16,696 nt of DNA, from the NCBI GenBank assembly GCA_031269405.1, contig JAISZE010000056.1, positions 1 to 16,696 of the forward strand, written 5' to 3'. This document shows positions 1 through 7,760 of this stretch, piece after piece. A program made the position numbers and the translations under genes. Positions within the stretch are counted from its first letter, which is position 1. Each line of letters begins with the position of its first letter. This DNA is from Treponema sp. (lineage in GTDB: Bacteria; Spirochaetota; Spirochaetia; Treponematales; Breznakiellaceae). The notes below the pieces were generated by a model. It was not told where the DNA came from and made no database searches. It saw nothing but the letters and a program-made list of their open reading frames with translations.

Positions 1-48
1 AATAGAGATTATGCCCTGAAAGGCCCTGTAATTGGAGTCTGTCCCTAA
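1..48 (+). CDS. Possible C-terminal end of an upstream gene
   Basis: Frame 1 is open from the first base to a TAA at 46-48 and would give 15 residues ending in GPVIGVCP. This could be the tail of a gene starting outside the window. So short an open stretch arises easily by chance, and no family can be recognised from it. Confidence 0.2.
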   Translation, partial: NRDYALKGPVIGVCP

Positions 49-50
49 TG

Positions 51-79
51 TAGACACAGTATGGACAGCAGGCTACATT
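51..79 (+). promoter_or_regulatory. Putative sigma-70-type promoter for the GH2 gene
   Basis: TAGACA at 51-56 and TACATT at 74-79 are separated by 17 bp, close to the TTGACA/TATAAT pattern (5/6 and 4/6 matches). The predicted start of transcription near 86 leaves a short leader carrying the strong ribosome binding site at 102-108. A 6-bp inverted repeat, CTGTCC at 39-44 and GGACAG at 63-68, straddles the -35 box and could be an operator. This is a reading by eye only. Confidence 0.35.
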
Positions 80-112
80 GAGATTAGCAAATACAATCTA
101 CAGGAGGAGAAT

Positions 113-1831
113 ATGAACGATATACCCCGGGGGGAGCATCCGCGCCCCCAAATGGTACGGAAGGCCTGGGAAAATCTTAACGGGCCGTGGGAATTTGAGT
201 TTGACACAGGAAAGAGCGGTTTCAGCCGGAAGCTCCAGGAAGGCGGCGTGTTTTCCAAGCAAATCATCGTGCCCTTCTGTCCCGAGTCGGCGCTGTCGGG
301 TATCGCCTGCAAGGATTTTATGAACGCCGTATGGTACAGGCGCAGCTTCACCCTGAAGGATAGCCAGCTTGGGGGCCGGGTGCTGCTTCACTTTGGCGCA
401 GTAGATTACAAGGCGAGCGTTTTTGTGAACGCCGCTGCCGCAGGCGGCCACTCGGGGGGGTATTCGCCCTTTACCCTGGACATTACTTCCCTGGTGAAGG
501 CGGGCGCCAATACCCTTACGGTCTGCGCCGAGGACGAGGTCCGTTCGGGCAGGCAGCCGGGGGGCAAGCAATCGGTGGATTTTTACTCTTATGGATGCCT
601 GTATACCCGCACCACCGGTATATGGCAGACGGTGTGGCTTGAATTCGTTCCGAAAAACTATATCAAAAGCTATTCGATTACACCGGTTCCCGAGAACGGA
701 CAGGCTCTGCTGAGGGTTAAAACATCGGAACAATGCCACGGCCTTTTAGCGGAGGCGGCGGTTTCCTTTAAGGGCGATAGTATCTGTACGGTAAAGGCAA
801 CGGTTTCGGGGAGCGCGGCGTATTTTACCCTGCCCATACCGGAACCGGTACTCTGGGATGTCGGCAAGCCCAATCTCTACGATCTCCGTATCAGTATGGG
901 TGAGGATTCGGTAGAAGGCTACTTCGGCATGCGCTCGGTGGCCCTGTCGGATAACGCCATGCTCATAAACGGCCGGCCCGTGTTCCAGCGGCTGGTGCTG
1001 GATCAGGGGTTCTATCCCGATGGAATCTACACGGCCTCTACCGACGAGGCCCTGAAACGGGACATTGAGCTTTCCCTGGCAGCGGGCTTTAACGGCGCCC
1101 GGCTTCATCAAAAGGTCTTTGAGGAACGGTTCCTGTACTGGGCCGATCATCTGGGCTATATCGTCTGGGGTGAGCAGGCAAGCTGGGGCCTGGCTATTGA
1201 CAACGACGAGGGGCTTCAGCATTTTGCGCCGGAGTGGCTTGAGGTTGTGGAACGGGACATAAACCATCCGGCCATTGTGGGCTGGTGCCCCTTCAACGAA
1301 ACTCACAAGAACCAAAATGACCTGCTGCTCCGCGCTGTGTATGATATGACCAAAGCGGTAGATCCTTCAAGGCCGGTGATAGATACGTCGGGCTATGTCC
1401 ACGTGATAACCGATATATTCGACATCCACGATTACGAACAGGACCCGGCGGTTTTCGCCAAACATTACGAGGGCATGGAAGGGGAGGCCGTTTACAATCC
1501 CCACGATATTAACGGCAGCTTTGATAAACATATCCCCTACTTTGTCAGCGAATACGGCGGGACCTGGTGGAACGCCGAAGAAGCGGCTGGAACCGCCGCT
1601 GGCGGCTGGGGCTACGGGAACCGCTGCAAAACGGTGGAAGAGGTTTACGCCAGGCTTGAGGGGCTTACCAAAGCCTTGCTGCAAAACAAGCGGATCTGCG
1701 CGTTCTGTTATACCCAGCTTACGGATGTGGAACAGGAACAGAACGGCATCTACAAGTACGACAGAACCCCTAAATTTGACGCGGCCAAACTCAAGGCGAT
1801 ATTCGGGGGCAGGGCGGCCATTGAGGACTAG
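113..1831 (+). CDS. Glycoside hydrolase family 2 protein (beta-galactosidase/glucuronidase-like)
   Basis: This is a retaining glycosidase of family GH2, 572 residues, about the length of compact beta-glucuronidase-type members. The start is ATG 113, because AGGAGGAG lies just upstream; the reading frame is open back to TTG 32, but that extension has no ribosome site. Domains in order are a jelly-roll sugar-binding domain (about residues 5-180, with NLNGPWEFEFD), an Ig-like domain (about 185-280, ending WDVGKPNLYDL...FGMRSV) and a TIM barrel (about 285-570). The likely acid/base is Glu396 in CPFNETH and the likely nucleophile Glu480 in VSEYGG, which match the two catalytic glutamates of the family. 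No signal peptide is seen, so it should act in the cytoplasm on imported oligosaccharides or glycosides. The exact sugar cannot be told. No transporter or other sugar gene lies beside it. A promoter upstream of fliO suggests it is transcribed separately from the flagellar genes. Confidence 0.9.
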   Translation: MNDIPRGEHPRPQMVRKAWENLNGPWEFEFDTGKSGFSRKLQEGGVFSKQIIVPFCPESALSGIACKDFMNAVWYRRSFTLKDSQLGGRVLLHFGAVDYKASVFVNAAAAGGHSGGYSPFTLDITSLVKAGANTLTVCAEDEVRSGRQPGGKQSVDFYSYGCLYTRTTGIWQTVWLEFVPKNYIKSYSITPVPENGQALLRVKTSEQCHGLLAEAAVSFKGDSICTVKATVSGSAAYFTLPIPEPVLWDVGKPNLYDLRISMGEDSVEGYFGMRSVALSDNAMLINGRPVFQRLVLDQGFYPDGIYTASTDEALKRDIELSLAAGFNGARLHQKVFEERFLYWADHLGYIVWGEQASWGLAIDNDEGLQHFAPEWLEVVERDINHPAIVGWCPFNETHKNQNDLLLRAVYDMTKAVDPSRPVIDTSGYVHVITDIFDIHDYEQDPAVFAKHYEGMEGEAVYNPHDINGSFDKHIPYFVSEYGGTWWNAEEAAGTAAGGWGYGNRCKTVEEVYARLEGLTKALLQNKRICAFCYTQLTDVEQEQNGIYKYDRTPKFDAAKLKAIFGGRAAIED

Positions 1832-1841
1832 CATAGATCAA

Positions 1842-1892
1842 TCAAAACTGATATAATTTCAAATAACATAATGACTTAAAGGTCAGTTTTGA
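1842..1892. repeat. 10-bp inverted repeat upstream of fliO
   Basis: TCAAAACTGA at 1842-1851 and its exact reverse complement TCAGTTTTGA at 1883-1892 are separated by 31 bp. A U-G pair could lengthen the RNA stem by one. No T-run follows, so it does not look like a terminator. The left arm overlaps the TG of the extended -10 promoter and the right arm falls in the fliO leader just before the ribosome site. An operator or a leader structure is therefore possible. Confidence 0.6.
1849..1857 (+). promoter_or_regulatory. Putative extended -10 promoter of the flagellar operon
   Basis: TGATATAAT at 1849-1857 is a perfect extended -10 element (TG-N-TATAAT). No good -35 box lies 16-18 bp upstream, which is usual for this promoter class. 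Transcription would begin near 1864, giving a leader of about 45 nt before fliO. This suggests housekeeping sigma-70-type expression rather than sigma-28 control of the operon. Confidence 0.55.
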
Positions 1893-1908
1893 CTTGGGAG
1901 GGGAAAAA

Positions 1909-2541
1909 CTGAGCATTCGGAACAGTGTTTTTGCGGCGGTAGTATCCATCGCCGCTGGTTTCACGGTTATCATATCTCCGCCGGCAGCCTGGGGCCAGGA
2001 ACAAAGCGGGGAAATAACGTCTCAAAGCCCTGCTGAAGCCCAGGGAGCGCGGCTTTTGGCAGAAGAATCCATCGTGCTGGGAGAAAACGCCTCTGCCGCC
2101 CCGGCGGGAGGGGGGGGGTCGGTGTGGATAGTTTTCCGCATGGTGCTGGTCCTGGCTCTGGCGGCTCTGGCTATCTACGGGGTGGTCTTTTTTATCAAAC
2201 GCCTTGCCCGGCCTCCTAAGGTCCGGGACCTGCACTTGAAAGTGCTGGCCAGCGCCCCTCTGGGAAACGGGACCTTTGCCGCTGTCGTCTCCGTTGGGTC
2301 TAAAGCCTGGCTCGTAGGCGGCGGCGACGCCGGGGTTTCCCTTATCGCTGAAATAGACGAGCAGGAAGCCCTGGAATCCATGCTTGTTGATGAGGCCAAA
2401 AAAAACGCCGAACCGCGGAGGGGCATCCCCGGTTTCCGTTCGCTCCTGGAGAAACTCGGCGGATCGCCTGCCAGGGGAGGGCAGGGCAATGCCCATGTTG
2501 AAGCCCTGCGGAAGCAGCGGGAAAGGCTCAAGGGGCTGTAG
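1909..2541 (+). CDS. fliO: Flagellar biosynthesis protein FliO (FliZ)
   Basis: FliO helps assemble the FliP-FliQ-FliR export gate of the flagellar type III secretion system. The protein has an N-terminal signal-like segment (about residues 1-29, ending PPAAWGQ) and a low-complexity periplasmic stretch. A membrane helix follows (VFRMVLVLALAALAIYGVVFFI), then a cytoplasmic FliO domain with LHLKVLASAPLGNG and AVVSVGSKAWLVGGG. The start is uncertain. GGGAGGGG at 1896-1903 sits five bases before CTG 1909, which gives 210 residues. The in-frame TTG at 1894 would give 215 residues but has the purine-rich site inside the gene, and no ATG or GTG lies near. CTG is therefore preferred, although it is a rare start codon. 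The stop directly abuts the fliP ATG. FliO is a weakly conserved family, so the call leans on the position before fliP as well as on architecture. Confidence 0.85.
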   Translation: MSIRNSVFAAVVSIAAGFTVIISPPAAWGQEQSGEITSQSPAEAQGARLLAEESIVLGENASAAPAGGGGSVWIVFRMVLVLALAALAIYGVVFFIKRLARPPKVRDLHLKVLASAPLGNGTFAAVVSVGSKAWLVGGGDAGVSLIAEIDEQEALESMLVDEAKKNAEPRRGIPGFRSLLEKLGGSPARGGQGNAHVEALRKQRERLKGL

Positions 2542-3366
2542 ATGATGAAAAGCCGCGTGTTCCTTGCAGGAGCCCTGTTTCTCTTCCTGTTCCCGGCGCT
2601 TCCCCGGCTTTCCGCCCAGACCCTGCCGTTTCCAGATATGTCCGTTCCCGGGACCATGGCGGTTCCGGATCCGCCTGAAAATACAGGGGTCCCTTTTATC
2701 GATCTTACTATCAGGAACCCCGAGTCCGGCCAGGAAGTAGCCTTCTCCCTCCAACTTCTCCTGCTCCTTACGGTTCTTTCCCTGGCGCCGAGCATCATCA
2801 TCCTGATGACCAGCTTCCTCAGGATTTCCATTGTTTTGGATTTTATCAAACGGGCCCTTTCCCTTCAACAAGTTCCTCCCAACCAGGTGCTGCTGGGAAT
2901 CTCGCTTTTTATGACAATTTTTATTATGTGGCCTACCTTTCAGACCATTTATGAGAATGCCTTCCAGCCCCTGGCCGCAGGGGAGATCAACGTGCAGACT
3001 GCCTACAGGGAAACCGAAGCGCCTTTAAGGATCTTCATGTACAGCCAGATGCGGAACAACCCGGAGAATATCAGGCTCTTTATGGCCATGCGGGGCCTGG
3101 ACCGGCCCAACACCCTGGCCGACGTGCCTACGTATGTGCTCATTCCGGCGTTCATCCTGAACGAACTGACTATAGCCTTCAAGATAGGGATTGTGCTTTT
3201 TATACCTTTTATTGTCATCGATATGGTAGTGGCCAGCGCCCTTATGTCCATGGGGATGATCATGCTGCCTCCGGTGATGATCTCCATGCCTTTTAAGCTC
3301 ATCCTCTTCATCCTTGTGGACGGCTGGGGGCTTTTGACGGATCAACTGGTCCGTTCATTCTTGTAA
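2542..3366 (+). CDS. fliP: Flagellar export gate protein FliP
   Basis: FliP is the core pore subunit of the flagellar export gate in the inner membrane and assembles as a pentamer with FliQ and FliR. The 274-residue product begins with a cleavable signal peptide (about 1-25, ending RLSA), as FliP proteins do. A short periplasmic segment and then several membrane helices follow (about 68-100, 113-133 and 198-270). The family signatures SFLRISIVLDFIKRAL, QQVPPNQVLLGISLF and GMIMLPPVMISMPFKLILFILVDGW are plain. The ATG follows the fliO stop with no gap, and a second ATG is at 2545, so coupling with fliO is likely. Length and motifs are complete. Confidence 0.97.
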   Translation: MMKSRVFLAGALFLFLFPALPRLSAQTLPFPDMSVPGTMAVPDPPENTGVPFIDLTIRNPESGQEVAFSLQLLLLLTVLSLAPSIIILMTSFLRISIVLDFIKRALSLQQVPPNQVLLGISLFMTIFIMWPTFQTIYENAFQPLAAGEINVQTAYRETEAPLRIFMYSQMRNNPENIRLFMAMRGLDRPNTLADVPTYVLIPAFILNELTIAFKIGIVLFIPFIVIDMVVASALMSMGMIMLPPVMISMPFKLILFILVDGWGLLTDQLVRSFL

Positions 3367-3376
3367 GGAGCGTGCT

Positions 3377-3643
3377 GTGAGTATTGGTGAAGTAACGGCC
3401 CTCCTCCGGGGGGGGATTCTTGAAGTGCTTTTGCTGGCGTCCCCGCTGCTGTTTTCCGCCCTTATCGTGGGCCTTGTGGTTGCCATATTCCAGGCGACGA
3501 CTTCGATACAGGAGCAGACCCTGACCTTTGTCCCTAAGGTTCTCGCTATACTCCTGGTGCTGGCATTCTTGGGAGGCTGGATGTTCAGTTCCCTGCGGGA
3601 CTATACGGTGCAGCTTTTCCAGATGATACCGGAGATGCGCTGA
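3377..3643 (+). CDS. fliQ: Flagellar export gate protein FliQ
   Basis: FliQ is the small two-helix subunit of the export gate and packs around FliP and FliR. The 88-residue product has two hydrophobic hairpin helices (about 16-40 and 52-72) with the conserved loop QATTSIQEQTLTFVPK between them. The start is GTG 3377, preceded by AAGGAG at 3365-3370. The stop TGA shares one base with the fliR ATG. The full family length is present. Confidence 0.97.
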   Translation: MSIGEVTALLRGGILEVLLLASPLLFSALIVGLVVAIFQATTSIQEQTLTFVPKVLAILLVLAFLGGWMFSSLRDYTVQLFQMIPEMR

Positions 3644-4464
3644 TGATAGAAGACAGGATCATAAACGAAATTTTGGCCGCCGCGCCGGCTTTCCTTCTGA
3701 TCGCTGTCAGGGCCCTGGCAATGATCGAAACCGCTCCGCTTCTGTCTTCCGATTCCATACCCCAGGTAGCTAAAATCTCCCTCGCAGGTTTTGCGGCTTA
3801 CGCTGCCTTTCCGTCCGCCCTGGTCCGGGACTGGGTTCTGGCGCCTTTCGGCCTCAGTTTCATTTTCCTCCTCATAGGCGAGGCTATCATCGGAATTATC
3901 ACCGGTTTTTTTCTGACCATTATTTTTTCCGCTTTTTCCACAGCAGGGCAGTTCTTCTCCCTTCAGATGGGCTTCGGCGCATCCGAGACTTTTGATCCCC
4001 TGTCCCAGATTGAAAACCCCCTTTTGGGCCAGTACCTCAACTTGGTGGCTATGCTCGTGTTTGTTACGGTTAACGGCTTCAGGGAACTGTTCCTGGGCGG
4101 GTTCTGGCGGTCCCTCCAATCCATCAACGCTATGAGCCTTGTAACCGGCAGGGAAAACATCGTCGCCATGCTGCTAGCGGGGCTTTCCAGGCTTTTTCTG
4201 GACGCTATCGTCATTTCCATGCCTATACTGGGGACGCTCTTTCTTACGTCTCTCGCGACGGGCCTTATTTCCAAGGCAGCGCCTCAGATCAACATCCTTT
4301 CGGAAGGTTTCCCTATTTCCATTACCGTGGCTTTTATCCTGATTTTCGCCACACTGCCTTTTATGACCGAAGCGTTCAGCCGGGTTATTGACGCGGGGTT
4401 TGACACCATCCAGACCCTTTACGTCCGCATAGGGCAGCAGATTACCGAAGGAGGCGGCGTATGA
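3643..4464 (+). CDS. fliR: Flagellar export gate protein FliR
   Basis: FliR completes the FliP-FliQ-FliR pore of the export gate in the inner membrane. The 273-residue product is very hydrophobic with about six membrane segments and carries typical FliR blocks: FSLQMGFGASETFDPLSQIENP near the middle and SKAAPQINILSEGFPI towards the C-terminus. The start ATG overlaps the fliQ stop (TGATG), with GGAG at 3631-3634 as ribosome site. The end overlaps flhB by four bases (ATGA), which points to translational coupling and matched production of gate subunits. Confidence 0.96.
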   Translation: MIEDRIINEILAAAPAFLLIAVRALAMIETAPLLSSDSIPQVAKISLAGFAAYAAFPSALVRDWVLAPFGLSFIFLLIGEAIIGIITGFFLTIIFSAFSTAGQFFSLQMGFGASETFDPLSQIENPLLGQYLNLVAMLVFVTVNGFRELFLGGFWRSLQSINAMSLVTGRENIVAMLLAGLSRLFLDAIVISMPILGTLFLTSLATGLISKAAPQINILSEGFPISITVAFILIFATLPFMTEAFSRVIDAGFDTIQTLYVRIGQQITEGGGV

Positions 4465-5573
4465 CTTTTATGGACCTCCAGTGGTTCGCCGCTGAGGATG
4501 AAGGGCGTACCCAGGAACCTACTGAGGCTACCTACCGCAGGGCAAGGGAGGAGGGCCGCGTCGCCAAGAGCCAGGAACTTATCGGCGCCCTGGGGCTGCT
4601 CCTGCCGGCTATTACTATCTTTTTTCTCGCCCCGGGGATGCTCAGAACCTGCGTTGAAATGATCTGTTTTTTCTTTACCAGAGTTAACGAGATGGATCCT
4701 GTGAACGGCCGGTTTGTGGCAGGGGTATTTTTCAGTTACTTGGCGCGGCTGGTCCTGCCCATACTGGCAGTGGCGGTAGTTGCGGCGCTGTTCTCCAATC
4801 TGATACAGACAGGGTTCCTGTTTACTACCAAGCCTCTGGTTCCTGACTTTTCCCGCGTGCTCCCCCGGTTTGGCCGCTATTTTCAGCGTACCCTTTTTTC
4901 CCTTGAAGGGCTGGTCAATCTCGCCAAGTCTGTCGCCAAAATGGCCATTATCGGCATGGTGGCTTATTTCCTTATCCGTTCGCGGATAAAGGACCTGGCC
5001 AACCTCCAGACCGCGGGGCTCTGGAACGGGATCAGCCTGGTTTCTTCCCTGGCGGCCAGGATGCTCATCATTTCGGCTCTGCTCTTGCTGCTTATATCCA
5101 TCCCGGATTACCTGTTCCAGCGCTGGCAGTTCAGGGAATCCCTCAAGATGACCAGGGAACAGGCCAAAGAAGAGCTGAAACAGGACGAAGGGGACCCGCA
5201 GATACGGGCAAGGCTGAGGGCCCGCTACCGGGAACTCCTGACCAGGGACATGCTGGCCAAAGTGCCCCAGGCGGATGTGGTGATTACCAACCCGGTCCAT
5301 TACTCCGTGGCTCTGCTATACCGCCGGGAGGAGATGGAAGCGCCTATGGTGATTGCCAAAGGCGAGGACGAACTGGCGATGAGGATCCGGGACGTGGCCA
5401 GGGCTAACGATGTCCCTGTTGTCCCCCATCCCCCTCTTACCAGGGCTATCTACAACGAGACCGAAGTAGGGGAGATGATTCCTGTACGGTACTACCGCGT
5501 AGTGGCTATCCTTTTAAAGAAATTTTTTGAAGTGGATAAAAGCCGCCGGCAGCCGGAACGGATGGAGGCGTGA
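4461..5573 (+). CDS. flhB: Flagellar export switch protein FlhB
   Basis: FlhB switches flagellar export from rod and hook proteins to filament proteins after cleaving itself in its cytoplasmic domain. The 370-residue product opens with DLQWFAAEDEGRTQEPTEA and the FlhB block REEGRVAKSQEL. Four membrane helices follow (about 38-58, 90-112, 140-175 and 190-215). The cytoplasmic domain has KEELKQDEGDPQIRARLR and ends with the usual PVVPHPPLTRAIYNETEVG block. The autocleavage site reads Asn277-Pro278-Val279-His280 (NPVH) rather than the common NPTH. The Asn-Pro bond that is cut is intact, so cleavage may still occur, perhaps at another rate. AAGGAGG at 4448-4454 supports ATG 4461. Confidence 0.97.
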   Translation: MTFMDLQWFAAEDEGRTQEPTEATYRRAREEGRVAKSQELIGALGLLLPAITIFFLAPGMLRTCVEMICFFFTRVNEMDPVNGRFVAGVFFSYLARLVLPILAVAVVAALFSNLIQTGFLFTTKPLVPDFSRVLPRFGRYFQRTLFSLEGLVNLAKSVAKMAIIGMVAYFLIRSRIKDLANLQTAGLWNGISLVSSLAARMLIISALLLLLISIPDYLFQRWQFRESLKMTREQAKEELKQDEGDPQIRARLRARYRELLTRDMLAKVPQADVVITNPVHYSVALLYRREEMEAPMVIAKGEDELAMRIRDVARANDVPVVPHPPLTRAIYNETEVGEMIPVRYYRVVAILLKKFFEVDKSRRQPERMEA

Positions 5574-5597
5574 TCATTATGGAGGAACTAAACTGAT

Positions 5598-7739
5598 ATG
5601 GCCGATGTTGTAAGACCCAATGCTAATCCGGCGGGAGCCGGAACCCTCAGGAGAAGCCTGAACACCAGGGATATGTATATACCCCTGGGGGTGATCCTGG
5701 TGGTGATCATGTTCATCATCCCTCTTCCTACGGTGATTCTGGACGCCCTTATGGCTATGAACCTGACGTTGTCCCTGATCATCCTCCTCAAGGTGCTCTA
5801 CGACAAGAAGCCCACGGACTTTACCCTCTTCCCTGTGGCGCTCATGGTGGTGACTGTTTTCAGCCTTGCGCTGAATGTTTCCTCTACCAGGCTCATCCTG
5901 ACCCAGGGGGCCGGTTTTGACGGGAAGATGGTAAAAGCCTTCTCCACCTTCGTGACCGGTTCCGGGGATACCAAGGGCCTGGTAACGGGCTTCGTGATTT
6001 TCATCGTTATCATCGCTGTCCAGGCGGTGGTCATTACCAAGGGCGCTACCCGTATCTCGGAAGTTGCCGCCAGGTTCACCCTGGACAGCCTGCCGGGCAA
6101 GCAGATGGCTATCGACGCGGAGTACAACTCAGGGGCCATTGACCAGAAGGAATCCCTGCTCAGGAAAGAACTGCTCCAGCGTGAATCGGATTTTTACGGG
6201 TCTATGGACGGGGCCAGCAAATTCATTTCCGGGAATGTGAAGGTAGGGATACTCATCACTGTCGTCAATATTCTGGGAGGGATCATCATCGGATCCACCC
6301 TGAACGGGGAGCCAATCGCCGCGGCTCTGGGGACCTACGTGTCTTTTTCCATCGGCGACGGCCTTATCTCCCAGTTTCCTTCGCTCCTTATTTCCACCGC
6401 TATGGGTATTGTAGTGGCCAGGGCGGCTGCTACCGGGGAGCTTACCGAACAGGTGAGTCGGCAGTTTTCCCAGAACTCCAAGATCTACTGGATCTCCGCC
6501 GCGGTCCTCTTCGGCCTGGGGCTCCTGCCTATATTCCCTAAGTTCGTGCTTTTCCCCTTGTCGGGCCTTATCGGTTTTTACGCCTACAGGCTGGGGAACC
6601 TTAAAAAGAAGAAAGCCGATTTTGATGAGATGATGGCCAGGACCGGGGAGGCTAAAAAACCCAAAGAGGAAACCGCCGAAACCTCCCACATGGAACCCCT
6701 GGACCCCCTTTCCCTGGAACTTGGCTTCGGACTTATACCCCTGGTGGACAAGGACAAGGGGGCGGAACTCCTGGAGCGCATGCAGGGGGTAAGGCGTCAG
6801 ACCGCCCTGGACCTGGGCATCGTGATCCCCAAGATCCGCATTGTGGACAACATGCTCCTGGGTTCGGCGGAGTACTGTTTCAAGATCCGGGGAGTGGACG
6901 TAGGGCGGGGCTCCATACGTATGGGCTATTACCTCTGCATCAATCCCGGAACGGTCAAGGAAGAGCTTGCAGGGGAAAAGACCAGGGATCCCGCCTTCGG
7001 GCTTCCTGCGCTCTGGATTGCTGAAGACAAACGGGACGAGGCGGAACGGGCGGGGTACACTGTGGTGGATCCCCCTTCGATTATTGCCACCCATCTTACG
7101 GAGATCATCAAGCGCCATGCCGCGGAACTTCTGGACCGCCAGGCCACGAAGGCCGTACTGGACGGCCTGCGGAAGGATTATTCCGCTGTGGTAGATGAAG
7201 CGGTGTCGCCCCTTAACCAGCGGGATGGCCACGGCCTTGTGCTGGGGGATGTGCAGAAGGTGCTCCAGGGCCTTCTCAGGGAGCAGGTTTCTATCAGGAA
7301 CATGGTTTCCGTTCTGGAGGCTATAGCGGATTTTGCCCACCTTACCGCGGATCCCCGGTTCCTCACCGAAAAGGCCCGGCAGGCCCTTGGGAGCCAGATA
7401 TGCCTCCAGTACGCAGACGACGAGCGGAAGCTCCATGTCCTTACCCTGGATCCCGGTTTGGAACAGAAAATCATCGACAGCAAGGCCCAGAACAGCTCGG
7501 GTGAAGTTTTTTCCGCCCTGGAACCGGGCTTGCACAAGGCCTGGATAGACGCCCTGCGCCGTTCCGTAGAGGCTGTGCGCAAACAGGGCTATATGCCGGT
7601 GATACTCTGTTCCGAATCCGCCCGGTATCTGGTTAAGACCGCCCTGGACCGGGAACTGCCTGAAGTGGCGGTTCTGTCGGTGCCCGAGATTGTCCAGGAT
7701 TTTACGGTAGAATCCATCGGGGTAATAAGGCTGGAATGA
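5598..7739 (+). CDS. flhA: Flagellar export gate protein FlhA
   Basis: FlhA is the large export-gate protein that couples the proton motive force to secretion and docks chaperone-substrate complexes on its cytoplasmic ring. The 713-residue product has about eight membrane helices in its first 340 residues. The FHIPEP signature region lies at about 157-210 (FTLDSLPGKQMAIDAEYNSG, then DFYGSMDGASKF). A charged linker follows (KKKKADFDEMMARTGEAKKPKEE) and then the cytoplasmic domain, with PALWIAEDKRDEAERAGYTVVDPPSIIATHLTEII and the ARYLVKTALDRELPEVAVLSVPEI end block. GGAGGA at 5581-5586 serves ATG 5598 at a rather long spacing. The gap to flhB is 24 nt. All parts of the family are present. Confidence 0.98.
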   Translation: MADVVRPNANPAGAGTLRRSLNTRDMYIPLGVILVVIMFIIPLPTVILDALMAMNLTLSLIILLKVLYDKKPTDFTLFPVALMVVTVFSLALNVSSTRLILTQGAGFDGKMVKAFSTFVTGSGDTKGLVTGFVIFIVIIAVQAVVITKGATRISEVAARFTLDSLPGKQMAIDAEYNSGAIDQKESLLRKELLQRESDFYGSMDGASKFISGNVKVGILITVVNILGGIIIGSTLNGEPIAAALGTYVSFSIGDGLISQFPSLLISTAMGIVVARAAATGELTEQVSRQFSQNSKIYWISAAVLFGLGLLPIFPKFVLFPLSGLIGFYAYRLGNLKKKKADFDEMMARTGEAKKPKEETAETSHMEPLDPLSLELGFGLIPLVDKDKGAELLERMQGVRRQTALDLGIVIPKIRIVDNMLLGSAEYCFKIRGVDVGRGSIRMGYYLCINPGTVKEELAGEKTRDPAFGLPALWIAEDKRDEAERAGYTVVDPPSIIATHLTEIIKRHAAELLDRQATKAVLDGLRKDYSAVVDEAVSPLNQRDGHGLVLGDVQKVLQGLLREQVSIRNMVSVLEAIADFAHLTADPRFLTEKARQALGSQICLQYADDERKLHVLTLDPGLEQKIIDSKAQNSSGEVFSALEPGLHKAWIDALRRSVEAVRKQGYMPVILCSESARYLVKTALDRELPEVAVLSVPEIVQDFTVESIGVIRLE

Positions 7740-7760
7740 CGGGAAGCAAAGGGGTGAATT

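Noticed and set aside
32..112. N-terminal extension of the GH2 gene from TTG 32
   Set aside because: No ribosome site lies before it, while AGGAGGAG directly precedes ATG 113, where the GH2 similarity begins.
1842..1892. The inverted repeat as a Rho-independent terminator of the GH2 gene
   Set aside because: The stem is AT-rich, the loop is 31 nt and no T-run follows the right arm.
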